NCBI GenBank assembly: GCA_016190405.1
Contig: JACPQO010000121.1
Span: forward strand, 1-13,762
Source of the DNA: Chloroflexota bacterium
GTDB taxonomy: Bacteria; Chloroflexota; Dehalococcoidia; SM23-28-2; RBG-16-64-32
Direction of reading: 5' to 3'
DNA: 13,762 bases
The notes beneath the pieces are model-generated. The model made no database searches. It had not been told where the DNA came from and worked only from the letters and a program-made list of their open reading frames with translations. A program made the translations under genes and the position numbers. Below are positions 1-7,299 of the stretch, piece after piece (position 1 is the first letter of the stretch; every line of letters begins with the position of its first letter).

Positions 1-1
1 C

Positions 2-1690
2 TACCAGGCCCGCAACGAGCAGGCCATGGTCCACGCCTCGGCCGCCTTCGCCAAGATGAGCCGCCGCCTGCGCATCTTCGCCTGCACCAGCTCTATCGGT
101 CCCGGCGCCACCAACATGGTCACCGCCGCCGCCGGCGCTACCATCAACCGCCTGCCGGTACTGCTGCTGCCGGGCGACATCTTCGCGCGGCGCAACGTCG
201 CTCCGGTGCTCCAGCAGCTGGAGTCGCCGCAGTCGCAGGATATCTCGGTCAACGATTGCTTCAAGCCCGTCTGCCGCTACTGGGATCGCATCGTGCGGCC
301 GGACCAGCTCATCACGGCCCTGCCCGAGGCGATGAGGGTATTGACCTCGCCGGCGGAGACGGGCGCCGTCACCCTGGCCCTGCCCCAGGACGTGCAGACC
401 GAGGCGTTCGATTACCCGGCGGCGCTGTTCGAGAGGCGGGTCTGGCGCATCGCGCGGCCCCGTCCGGACAGCGCACTGCTCCAGCGGGCCGTGGAGTGGG
501 TCAGGGCCAGCCAGCGGCCGCTGATCATCGCCGGCGGCGGCAGCGGCTACAGCGAGGCGAACGACGAGCTGGCGCGGTTCAGCGAGGAGACCGGCATCCC
601 GGTCGGCGAGACGCAGGCGGGCAAGGGGTCGCTGCCCTACGATCATCCGGGCAACGTCGGCGGCAGCGGCGTCAGCGGCGCCCGGCCGGCGAACGTCATC
701 GCCCGCGAGGCCGACCTGGTCATCGCCGTCGGCACCCGCCTGACCGACTTCACGACGGCCTCCAAGACCGCCTTCCAGGACCCGGGGGTCCGCTTCCTGA
801 ACATCAACATCGCTGAGTTCGACGCCCACAAGCAGGCGGCGCTGCCCCTGGTGGCCGACGCCAGAGCGGCCCTCCAGGAGCTGGGCGGGCGGCTGCGCGG
901 GTTCCGCGTGAGCGAAAAATACAGCGAGCGCGTCCGCTCGCTCCGCGCCGAGTGGGATGCCGAGGTCGACCGCATCTTCCACCTCGGCCACGGGCCGCCC
1001 ATCAGCCAGGGCGAGATCATCGGCGCGGTCAATGAGTTCGCGCGGCCACAGGATGTCGTCGTCGGCGCGGCCGGCAGCCTCCCCGGCGACCTGCACAAGC
1101 TGTGGCGCACCCGCGATGCGCGAGGCTACCACCTGGAGTACGGCTACTCGTGCATGGGGTACGAGATCGCCGGCGGCCTGGGCGTCAAGATGGCCGGCCC
1201 GGACCGCGAGGTCTACGTGATGGTGGGCGACGGCTCCTACCTCATGATGTCTTCGGAGATCGTGACCTCCGTTCAGGAGGGGTACAAGCTGAACATCATC
1301 CTGCTGGACAACCACGGCTTCGGGAGCATCGGCGGGTTATCGAAGTCGCTGGGCTCCGGTGGCTTCGGGGCCGAGTACCGGTATCGCAATCCGGACACGG
1401 GCCAGCTCGACGGCGCGTTCCTGCCCGTCGATTTCGCGGCCAACGCCGCCAGCCTGGGCGCCCACGCTATTCGAGCGGTGACCGTCGACGACCTCTGCGG
1501 CGCCCTCGAGGAAGCCCGCCGGCAGGAGCGGACGACCGTGATCGTGGTGGAGGTCGACCCGAACGAGCGAGTTCCCAGCTACGAGTCGTGGTGGGACGTG
1601 CCCGTCGCCGAGGTGTCGGAGATGGAGTCCGTCCGGGGGGCACGCGCGGCGTACGAGGAGGCGCGAAAGAAGGAACGGCACTTCCTGTGA
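2..1690 (+). CDS. iolD: 3D-(3,5/4)-trihydroxycyclohexane-1,2-dione hydrolase (IolD), 5' partial
   Basis: This ThDP-dependent enzyme hydrolyses the cyclic trione made by IolE to 5-deoxy-glucuronate in myo-inositol breakdown, in the cytosol. The reading frame is open to the left edge, so the start lies outside; by comparison with Bacillus IolD (about 637 residues) roughly 60 residues are missing. Of the 562 visible residues, the first ones carry the N-E-Q motif whose Glu (codon 17-19) corresponds to the catalytic Glu that activates the ThDP aminopyrimidine. A central Rossmann-like domain follows (AGGGSGY, then ETQAGKG). The C-terminal ThDP/Mg site runs from GDGSY (1226) to LLDNHG (about 1318). 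The family-specific stretches YHLEYGYSCMGYE and SWWDVPVAEVSE match what I recall of IolD and separate it from acetolactate synthase. Its stop overlaps the iolE start in GTGA, so the two are translationally coupled. Identification is confident. Confidence 0.95.
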   Translation, partial: YQARNEQAMVHASAAFAKMSRRLRIFACTSSIGPGATNMVTAAAGATINRLPVLLLPGDIFARRNVAPVLQQLESPQSQDISVNDCFKPVCRYWDRIVRPDQLITALPEAMRVLTSPAETGAVTLALPQDVQTEAFDYPAALFERRVWRIARPRPDSALLQRAVEWVRASQRPLIIAGGGSGYSEANDELARFSEETGIPVGETQAGKGSLPYDHPGNVGGSGVSGARPANVIAREADLVIAVGTRLTDFTTASKTAFQDPGVRFLNINIAEFDAHKQAALPLVADARAALQELGGRLRGFRVSEKYSERVRSLRAEWDAEVDRIFHLGHGPPISQGEIIGAVNEFARPQDVVVGAAGSLPGDLHKLWRTRDARGYHLEYGYSCMGYEIAGGLGVKMAGPDREVYVMVGDGSYLMMSSEIVTSVQEGYKLNIILLDNHGFGSIGGLSKSLGSGGFGAEYRYRNPDTGQLDGAFLPVDFAANAASLGAHAIRAVTVDDLCGALEEARRQERTTVIVVEVDPNERVPSYESWWDVPVAEVSEMESVRGARAAYEEARKKERHFL

Positions 1691-2601
1691 ACAAGATACG
1701 GGTGGCCAACGCCCCCTGCTCCTGGGGCTTCGTAATGGGGCTCGACCCGGGCGAAAGGCCGGACTACCTCCAGGTCCTGGACGAGATGGCGGCGACGGGC
1801 TACGCGGGCACGGAGCTGGGCGACCGGGGTTTCATGCCCGATGAGCCGCAGACGCTGCGGGCCGAGCTCTCGAAGCGCAACCTGGCCATGGTCGGAGCCT
1901 TTGTCCCCGTCGCGCTGGCCAGCCCGACCGCTGCGTCCCAGGGCCTGGCCGATGGCCTGCGCGCCGCCCGGCTGCTGGCCGCCTGCGCGGGCGCAAGATC
2001 CGCGAGCAGCGGGCCCTTCGTCATCCTGGCTGACAGCGGTGACGCGACGCGGCTGAAGTTTGCCGGCCGCATCGGGCCGGAGCACGGCTGGAGCCCCGAT
2101 CAGTGGCGGAGCTGCGCCGGGGCTGTGCGCCGCATCGCCGAGGCCGTCAGGGACGAGACGGGCCTGCGCACCGCCTTCCACCATCACAGCGCCACTTACG
2201 TGGAGACGCCGGTCGAGGTCGAGACCCTACTGGACCAGACGCCACCGGATCTGCTGGGCCTGTGCCTGGACACCGCGCACTACGCCTACGGCGGCGGCGA
2301 CCCGCTGGATGCCCTGAGGCGCTTCGGCGAGCGCGTCTGGCACGTGCACTTCAAGGACTGCGACACGGAGGTGGTGGCCCGCGCCCGCGCTGAGGGCTGG
2401 GACTACCTGGAGGCGCTGCGCCGGGGCATCTTCTGCGATCTGGGCACAGGCGGGCTTGATTTCCCTTCCCTCCTGGCTGAGCTGCAACGGCAGGGCTACG
2501 AAGGCTGGATCGTTGTCGAGAACGAGTCGCCGTCGGGCGGGGACACGCCGCCACAGAAGGCCCAGCGCGATCGCGATTACCTCAGGGAGCTGGGGCTGTA
2601 G
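1687..2601 (+). CDS. iolE: Inosose (2-keto-myo-inositol) dehydratase, IolE family
   Basis: This is a TIM-barrel enzyme of the xylose isomerase/AP endonuclease 2 superfamily, 304 residues, near the usual IolE length of about 300. It dehydrates 2-keto-myo-inositol to the trione that IolD then opens. The N-terminal NAPCSWG motif (residues 8-14) is the hallmark of IolE. Likely divalent-metal ligands are E173 (YVET), D195 (CLDTAHY), H221 (HVHFKD) and E278 or E280 (IVVENE), and FCDLGTGGLDFP (249-260) is the usual late-barrel segment. I chose the GTG at 1687 because translation from it begins directly with the conserved core and its GTGA overlap with the iolD stop is a classic coupling signal; a purine run (aaagaaggaa, about 1667-1676) lies upstream. 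A generic sugar phosphate isomerase/epimerase is the alternative, but the neighbours iolD and iolG make IolE much more likely. Confidence 0.9.
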   Translation: MNKIRVANAPCSWGFVMGLDPGERPDYLQVLDEMAATGYAGTELGDRGFMPDEPQTLRAELSKRNLAMVGAFVPVALASPTAASQGLADGLRAARLLAACAGARSASSGPFVILADSGDATRLKFAGRIGPEHGWSPDQWRSCAGAVRRIAEAVRDETGLRTAFHHHSATYVETPVEVETLLDQTPPDLLGLCLDTAHYAYGGGDPLDALRRFGERVWHVHFKDCDTEVVARARAEGWDYLEALRRGIFCDLGTGGLDFPSLLAELQRQGYEGWIVVENESPSGGDTPPQKAQRDRDYLRELGL

Positions 2602-2609
2602 GGTGGGAG
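2602..2609 (+). promoter_or_regulatory. Ribosome binding site for the TTG start of iolG
   Basis: GGTGGGAG lies 7 bases before TTG 2617. A competing GAAGGA at 2619-2624 lies 7 bases before GTG 2632, so the start cannot be settled from the sequence alone. Confidence 0.4.
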
Positions 2610-2616
2610 CGGGCCG

Positions 2617-3633
2617 TTGAAGGACACGGACGTGAACGTGGGTGTGATAGGGGTCGGCATCATGGGGCGCCTGCACGCCGAATACCTCGCTTTCCGCGTG
2701 CGCGGGGCCTGCCTGATGGCCATCGCCGACGTTGATCGGGCGGCGGCGGAGGCCTGCGCCGCGCGGTGCAACGAACCGGCCGTGTACGCGGACTACCGCG
2801 AGCTGCTGAACGACCCTGCCATCGACGCTGTGGCGGTCTGCTCGCCGCCGCAGACGCACGGCCAGATCATCGAAGCGGCGGCCGCCGCCGGCAAGCACAT
2901 CTTCTGCGAGAAGCCCCTGGGCTGTGACCTGGGCAGCATCGACAGCGCCCTGGCCGCTGTCCGCAAGGCCGGCGTCAAGTTGCAGGTGGGGTTCAACCGC
3001 CGCTTCGACGCCGGTTTCCGGCAGGCGCACGAGGCGGTCACCGCGGGCAAGATCGGCAAGCCCCGCATCCTGCACATCGTCAGCCGCGATCCGGAGCTGC
3101 CGCCGGCCGAGGAGATCGCGCGCCCCGCCGGCCTGTTCCTGGACAGCACCGTCCACGATTTCGACATGGCCCGCTATCTGATCGGCGGCGAGGTCGAGAC
3201 CGTGTACGCGCTGGGCGGGGCCATGGTGCATCCGGGCTCCAACGTGGACACGGCGCTCATCACCCTCCGCTTCGCCAACGGCGTCCTGGGGACGATAGAC
3301 AACAGCCAGACGGTCTACGGCTACGACCAGCGGGTGGAGGTGTTCGGGTCGGGGGGCGCCATCTCGGTGGAGAACGAGAAGCGGCACGGCGCCACGCTCA
3401 GTGACAAAGCAGGGCTCCACGCCGCGCTGCCGCTCCACTTCTTCAGGGAGCGATACGCCGATTCCTACATCGCCGAACTGACGGCCTTCGTCGATAGCAT
3501 CCTGGAGGACACCGATCCGCCGGTGACGGGCCACGATGGCCGGGCGGCGGTGGTGCTGGCCCTGGCGGCGCAGCGCTCCTACCAGGAAGGCAGGCCGGTG
3601 GTGGTGAAGGAGATCGATGCGTCTCGACCCTGA
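2617..3633 (+). CDS. iolG: Inositol 2-dehydrogenase-type Gfo/Idh/MocA oxidoreductase
   Basis: This is a 338-residue NAD(P)-dependent oxidoreductase with an N-terminal Rossmann fold (GVGIMG, residues 12-17) and a C-terminal alpha/beta substrate domain. The family motif CEKPLG places the catalytic Lys at K99. FLDSTVHDFD places the Asp and His of the inositol dehydrogenase triad at D176 and H180. By context it oxidises myo-inositol (or scyllo- or chiro-inositol) to the inosose used by IolE. It starts 15 bases after iolE. A TTG at 2617 has a GGTGGGAG-like ribosome site 7 bases upstream; an in-frame GTG at 2632 with GAAGGA 7 bases upstream is an equally plausible start and would remove five residues before the beta strand. 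Substrate choice within this broad family is inferred from the operon, not from the sequence. Confidence 0.85.
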   Translation: MKDTDVNVGVIGVGIMGRLHAEYLAFRVRGACLMAIADVDRAAAEACAARCNEPAVYADYRELLNDPAIDAVAVCSPPQTHGQIIEAAAAAGKHIFCEKPLGCDLGSIDSALAAVRKAGVKLQVGFNRRFDAGFRQAHEAVTAGKIGKPRILHIVSRDPELPPAEEIARPAGLFLDSTVHDFDMARYLIGGEVETVYALGGAMVHPGSNVDTALITLRFANGVLGTIDNSQTVYGYDQRVEVFGSGGAISVENEKRHGATLSDKAGLHAALPLHFFRERYADSYIAELTAFVDSILEDTDPPVTGHDGRAAVVLALAAQRSYQEGRPVVVKEIDASRP

Positions 3634-3653
3634 TCACGATGGCCCGTGCGACA

Positions 3654-3691
3654 GTGGGGCAAAGCCCCACCGCCGTGGCGGGCGATGCCCG
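3654..3691 (+). other. Stacked hairpins after iolG
   Basis: GTGGGGC (3654-3660), loop AAA, GCCCCAC (3664-3670) forms a perfect 7-bp stem. It is followed by CCGCC/GGCGG (3670-3674 and 3677-3681) and CGGGC/GCCCG (3679-3683 and 3687-3691), which overlap and must compete. They sit 20 bases after the iolG stop, where a terminator would be expected, but no T-run follows, so this is not a standard intrinsic terminator. It could be an mRNA 3'-end structure, a Rho-independent terminator without a U-tract, or a palindromic intergenic repeat. Confidence 0.4.
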
Positions 3692-3692
3692 A

Positions 3693-3721
3693 TTGACGGC
3701 CGCGGCTTACAGGGCCATGCT
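3693..3721 (+). promoter_or_regulatory. Possible sigma-70 promoter for the acyl-CoA operon
   Basis: TTGACG (3693-3698) matches 5 of 6 bases of the -35 consensus. A 17-base spacer leads to CATGCT (3716-3721), a weak -10 with 3 of 6 matches. Transcription would start near 3728, giving a leader of about 47 bases before the GTG at 3775. It lies in the only real gap between the inositol and acyl-CoA operons. Weak evidence in a high-GC genome. Confidence 0.25.
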
Positions 3722-3730
3722 GTGTCTGGC

Positions 3731-3759
3731 CTGCCATCGGGCAGGGACTGTGTTATCGT
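3731..3759 (+). promoter_or_regulatory. Alternative extended -10 promoter for the acyl-CoA operon
   Basis: CTGCCA (3731-3736), a 17-base spacer, then TGT-TATCGT (3751-3759), an extended -10 with TGn. The start point near 3766 would fall inside the ribosome site of the next gene, leaving a leader of about 9 bases, which counts against it. The -35 overlaps an inverted repeat CCTGCC/GGCAGG (3730-3735 and 3740-3745). Confidence 0.2.
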
Positions 3760-3763
3760 TCCC

Positions 3764-3769
3764 AGGAGG
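3764..3769 (+). promoter_or_regulatory. Strong ribosome binding site fixing the GTG start at 3775
   Basis: AGGAGG, 5 bases before GTG 3775. No other in-frame start nearby has a comparable site. Confidence 0.75.
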
Positions 3770-3774
3770 CAGAG

Positions 3775-4938
3775 GTGATTGAAGCGACCGCCGAAGAGGC
3801 GATGATCCGCGAGTTCGTCCGGCAGGTGGCCAAGAGATACGGTCGCGACTACTGGCTGGCGAAGGCCCGCGAAGGCGCTTTCACGGAGGAGCTGTGGCGG
3901 GAGCTGGCGGCCGGCGGCTACCTGGGCATGGTGATACCGCCGGAGTACGGCGGCGGCGGGCTGGGCATGCAGCAGACGGCCGCCCTGGTCGAGGAGATGG
4001 GCCTCCAGGGCATCCCTCTCCTTCTGCTGGTGGTGGGCAACGTCATGGACGCCATCCTCATCGCCCGCTACGGCAGCGACGAGATGAAGGAGCGGTACCT
4101 GCCGCCCCTGGCCCGCGGCGAGATCAAGCTCTGCTTCGCCCTCACCGAACCGACCGCCGGTTCCAACAGCTTTCGCACCTCGACGCTGGCCCGCCTGGAC
4201 GGCGACTCCTACGTCCTCAACGGCCAGAAGATGTTCATCACCGGCGTCGATCAGTCCGACTACAGCCTGGTGGTCGCCCGGACGACGCCGTTCGAGCAGG
4301 TGGAGGACAAGCGGGCGGGCCTGTCGCTGCTCGTCGTCGACCGGCGCTCGCCGGGCATAACCCTTCAGCCGCTGGACATGGGCGTCCTCCACCCCGAGAC
4401 CCAGTTCGCGCTGTACTTCGACGATGTGCGGGTGCCGCGCGGCGACCTGGTCGGTGAGGAAGGCAAGGGCAGCAAGTACCTGTTCGATGCATTGAATCCG
4501 GAGCGCATCAGCGCCGCCGCACTAGGAGTCGGCCTGGGACGGTACGTCCTGGAGAAGGCCGTGGCCTACGCCAAGGAGCGCGTTGTCTTCGACGTTCCCA
4601 TCGGGGCTCACCAGGGGCTCGCGCACCCCCTGGCCATCGCCCGCACGCACCTGGAGCTGGCCGGCCTGATGACCCGCCACGCGGCGCAGATCTTCGACGG
4701 CGGCGACAAGGTGACCGCCGCCGCCTACGCCAACATGGCCAAGTTCGCCGCCGCCGAGGCCGCCACCGAGGCCTGCGACCTGGCCATCGAGGTGCACGGC
4801 GGCAGCGGCTTCAGCACCGACGTCGACCTCATCACTGTGTGGCCGCTCATTCGCATGTTGCGCACGGTGCCCGTTTCGCGTGAAATGATCCTGAACTACA
4901 TCGGCGAGCACGTCCTGGGGCTGCCCCGCTCCTATTGA
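3775..4938 (+). CDS. Acyl-CoA dehydrogenase
   Basis: This FAD-dependent enzyme of 387 residues has the usual acyl-CoA dehydrogenase size and layout: an N-terminal helical domain, a middle beta domain and a C-terminal four-helix bundle. It would oxidise an acyl-CoA to the 2,3-enoyl-CoA, passing electrons to ETF. FALTEPTAGSN (121-131) and NGQKMFITG are the flavin and substrate motifs, and VHGGSGF marks the C-terminal flavin contact. The usual catalytic Glu near the C terminus (Y-E-G-T in short- and medium-chain enzymes) is not there; the aligned stretch is T-V-P-V-S-R-E-M (364-371). Instead N-P-E-R (E243) matches the position where isovaleryl-CoA and long-chain dehydrogenases carry their catalytic Glu, so activity is likely retained, perhaps on a branched or bulky acyl chain. 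It is the first gene of the second operon, 14 bases ahead of the next gene. The substrate is unknown. Confidence 0.88.
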   Translation: MIEATAEEAMIREFVRQVAKRYGRDYWLAKAREGAFTEELWRELAAGGYLGMVIPPEYGGGGLGMQQTAALVEEMGLQGIPLLLLVVGNVMDAILIARYGSDEMKERYLPPLARGEIKLCFALTEPTAGSNSFRTSTLARLDGDSYVLNGQKMFITGVDQSDYSLVVARTTPFEQVEDKRAGLSLLVVDRRSPGITLQPLDMGVLHPETQFALYFDDVRVPRGDLVGEEGKGSKYLFDALNPERISAAALGVGLGRYVLEKAVAYAKERVVFDVPIGAHQGLAHPLAIARTHLELAGLMTRHAAQIFDGGDKVTAAAYANMAKFAAAEAATEACDLAIEVHGGSGFSTDVDLITVWPLIRMLRTVPVSREMILNYIGEHVLGLPRSY

Positions 4939-4952
4939 AAGCGAGGTGATGC

Positions 4953-6104
4953 GTGACCGCCAGAGTAGCCATCGTCGGCATCGGCCAGACCGGATACACG
5001 GGCTCAGACGACAACCGCCTCTACCACGAGCACGACTTCGAGGCGGCCCGCCTGGCCCTGGCCGACGCCGGCTTGGACCGAGGCGACCTGGACACCGTCG
5101 TCTGCTCGGGCTGGGACGCCGTGGACGGCCGCACCATCTCCGACATGCACACCGCGATGTCCGCCGGCGGCTTCCTGAAGGACTCCAGCCACGTGGGCGA
5201 GGACGGCATCATGGCCCTGGCCTACGCCTACATGCGCATCGCCGCCGGCCTGTTCGACGTCGCCCTGGTCAGCGGCCACGGCCACGCCGAGTGCTCTTTC
5301 GAGACCGTCAGCAACGTCGTCTTCGATCCGCTGTTCGTCCGCCCGCTGGGGCAGAGCCACCTGGTCAGCCTGGCCCTGCAGGCCAGCGCTTACAGGCAAC
5401 GCTACGGCGTGAGCGACCAGCAGGCGGCGGCGGTGGTGGTCAAGAACCGGCGCAACGGCGCCGGCAACCCTCGCGCCCATCTGCGATCGCCGGTGACGAA
5501 AGAGGAAGTGATGGCCTCGGCCCCCGTCTGCTATCCGCTGCGGGCGCTGCACTGCCCGCCGCAATCGGTCGGCGGCGTGGCCCTGATCCTGGCCGCCGAG
5601 GACACCGCCCGTCGCATCACCGGCCGGCCCGTCTGGATCACCGGCATCGGTTGGGCCATCGACAGCTATGACCTGGGGTCCAAGGAGCTGGCCCGTCTCG
5701 GTTCCCTGGCGGCGGCGGCCAAGCGGGCCTACGGCATGGCCGGCATCGAGCGGCCCCTGGACCAACTGGACGTGGCCGAGCTGCACGACATAACCCCCTT
5801 CCACGAGCTGATGGCCTACGAGGCGCTGGGGCTGGCCGCGGAAGGCGGCGCCGCCCGGCTGGTCGAGGAGCGAGCTACCGATACCGGAGGCAAACTGCCG
5901 GTCAACCCCTCCGGCGGCGTCCTCTGCACCAACCTCTATGGCGCCTCCGGGCTGGTCAGAGCTGCAGAAGCGGCCCTCCAGCTACGGGGCGAGGCCGGGG
6001 AGCGGCAGGTGGCCGGGGCCCGCAGGGCTCTCGCGCACGGCATGAGCGCGCCCAGCGGCGCCGCCGCCCGCACGGACTGCGTCGTGGTCCTGGAGGGAGG
6101 CTAG
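4953..6104 (+). CDS. SCP-x/thiolase-fold protein lacking canonical catalytic residues (copy 1)
   Basis: A 383-residue member of the SCP-x thiolase family. The N terminus (VAIVGIGQTGYTG) and C terminus (VNPSGGVLCTNLYGASGLVRAAEA, read here in two parts around residue 327) are clearly thiolase-fold. Aligning the nucleophile loop C-x-[ST]-G-x-x-A-L by eye to G-E-D-G-I-M-A-L (82-89) puts Gly82 at the Cys position, and T-N-L-Y-G-A-S-G puts Asn327 at the GHP histidine. ELHD (276-279) is in the usual middle-motif place. A normal Claisen thiolase reaction is therefore doubtful. With the DUF35 gene downstream, known relatives suggest a complex doing thiolysis, condensation or retro-aldol cleavage of a CoA thioester. 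GTG 4953 is chosen because GAGG lies 6 bases upstream; the ATG at 4949 is out of frame. Paralogue of the next gene. Confidence 0.85.
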   Translation: MTARVAIVGIGQTGYTGSDDNRLYHEHDFEAARLALADAGLDRGDLDTVVCSGWDAVDGRTISDMHTAMSAGGFLKDSSHVGEDGIMALAYAYMRIAAGLFDVALVSGHGHAECSFETVSNVVFDPLFVRPLGQSHLVSLALQASAYRQRYGVSDQQAAAVVVKNRRNGAGNPRAHLRSPVTKEEVMASAPVCYPLRALHCPPQSVGGVALILAAEDTARRITGRPVWITGIGWAIDSYDLGSKELARLGSLAAAAKRAYGMAGIERPLDQLDVAELHDITPFHELMAYEALGLAAEGGAARLVEERATDTGGKLPVNPSGGVLCTNLYGASGLVRAAEAALQLRGEAGERQVAGARRALAHGMSAPSGAAARTDCVVVLEGG

Positions 6105-6107
6105 GCC

Positions 6108-7280
6108 ATGCCGAGACGGGTCGCCATCGTTGCTGCCGGGCTGAGCCGCACCTCCAGCCACCGCGCCGACGTCACCTACCCGGAGCTGGTCCGCGAGGCG
6201 GTCAGCGCCGCCCTGGAGCAGGCCGGTCTCCAGCCCGGCGATATCGACGCCGTGGCCTACGGCTCGATGGACCCCTTCGACGGCGTGTTCGCGCCGGAGC
6301 GCTGGAACGTGGAGGCCTGCGCCGGGGCGGGCGTCGCCAACCTGCCCTTGATGAAGATCACCACCGGCGGCACCACCGGCGGCTCCACCGCCCTGGCCGG
6401 CTACTACCATGTCGCCTCCGGCCTCTTCGACGTCGTATTAGCCGTCGCCTCCCAGCGGGTGGGCGAGACGCTGGAGGCGCAGCTAGTGCTGAACACGGCG
6501 ATCGACCCCATCTACGAGCGCTGGCTGGGCGGCGGCGCCATCACCATCGCCGCCCTCCAGGGAGCGCGTCACTTCTGGCGCTACGGCACCACCGAGGAGG
6601 ACCTGGCGCTCGTCTCCGTGAAGGACTACGAGAACGCCCGCCGCAACCCCTACGCCCATCTCATGCGCATGCTGACCGTGCAGGACGCCCTCCAGACCCG
6701 CATGATCTCCTGGCCCCTGCGCCTGAGCGACTGCTGTCCCAGCTCCGACGGCGCCGCCGCCCTCATCTTCGCCTCCGAGGAGCGGGCCCGACGAACCAGC
6801 GACCGTCCGGCCTGGATCATCGGCGCTGGCCAGATTACCGACAACTACTGGGTGGGCGACCGCACCTGGTACGAGGACTGGGACAGCCTCTCGATGCTGG
6901 CCCGCAAGGTGTACCGCCAGGCCAAGATCAGCGACCCCTTGCGCGAGCTGGACGTGGCCGAGCTGTACAACGCCTTCTCCATCCAGGAGATCATCGAGTA
7001 CGAGGCCCTCGGCTTCTGCGAGAAGGGGAAGGGGGCGGAGCTGATCCGGAGGGGCGTTACGGCCATGGACGGCCAGCTCCCGGTCTGCCCCTCCGGCGGC
7101 GTGCTGTGCACCAACCCCATCGGCGCTTCGGGGATGATCCGCGTGGCGGAGGCGGCCCTCCAGACCATGGGCAAGGCCGGCGACCGCCAGGTGCCCAACG
7201 TCAAGAAGGCGCTGGCCCACGCCTGGGGCGCCGCCATCGGCTTCCACACCCTGATGGTCCTGAGCTCCGAGGCGCCCTGA
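6108..7280 (+). CDS. SCP-x/thiolase-fold protein lacking canonical catalytic residues (copy 2)
   Basis: A 390-residue paralogue of the preceding protein, starting 3 bases after it (ATG with GGAGG 7 bases upstream). The nucleophile loop reads T-T-G-G-S-T-A-L (89-96), putting Thr89 where a thiolase has Cys. C-T-N-P-I-G-A-S-G puts Asn336 at the GHP histidine. ELYNAFS (286-291) corresponds to the thiolase N-E-A-F-like motif and is closer to consensus than in copy 1. The two copies share motifs nearly unchanged at DNA level, for example CTGGACGTGGCCGAGCTG (near 5765 and 6947), consistent with an old tandem duplication. They may form a heterodimer, as thiolases are dimers, together with the DUF35 protein. 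Family membership is firm; the reaction is not known. Databases would probably label it acetyl-CoA acetyltransferase, which the residues do not support. Confidence 0.85.
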   Translation: MPRRVAIVAAGLSRTSSHRADVTYPELVREAVSAALEQAGLQPGDIDAVAYGSMDPFDGVFAPERWNVEACAGAGVANLPLMKITTGGTTGGSTALAGYYHVASGLFDVVLAVASQRVGETLEAQLVLNTAIDPIYERWLGGGAITIAALQGARHFWRYGTTEEDLALVSVKDYENARRNPYAHLMRMLTVQDALQTRMISWPLRLSDCCPSSDGAAALIFASEERARRTSDRPAWIIGAGQITDNYWVGDRTWYEDWDSLSMLARKVYRQAKISDPLRELDVAELYNAFSIQEIIEYEALGFCEKGKGAELIRRGVTAMDGQLPVCPSGGVLCTNPIGASGMIRVAEAALQTMGKAGDRQVPNVKKALAHAWGAAIGFHTLMVLSSEAP

Positions 7281-7286
7281 CCCGAC

Positions 7287-7292
7287 AGGAGG
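7287..7292 (+). promoter_or_regulatory. Ribosome binding site of the DUF35 gene
   Basis: AGGAGG, 7 bases before ATG 7300, in the 19-base gap after the second thiolase-fold gene. It is the cleanest ribosome site in this operon after that of the acyl-CoA dehydrogenase. Confidence 0.7.
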
Positions 7293-7299
7293 CATCAGC

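Noticed and set aside
26..28. ATG as the start of iolD
   Set aside because: The in-frame codons before it continue the conserved IolD sequence (Y-Q-x-R-N-E-Q) with the catalytic Glu, so the gene runs off the left edge.
2227..3534. 435-codon open frame on the minus strand opposite iolE and iolG
   Set aside because: It lies wholly antisense to two well-recognised enzymes, its translation is rich in Arg, Gly, Val and Ala with no family motif, and long antisense frames are expected in DNA of this G+C content.
3654..3670. Intrinsic terminator for the iol operon
   Set aside because: The stem is good, but no T-run follows; it is kept only as an unassigned structure.
5004..5804. 266-codon open frame on the minus strand
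   Set aside because: It is antisense to the first thiolase-fold gene, with a Val/Gly/Ala/Gln-rich shadow composition.
4953..7280. Calling either SCP-x protein an acetyl-CoA acetyltransferase
   Set aside because: By motif alignment neither keeps the nucleophilic Cys or the GHP His, so the reaction name is not supported.
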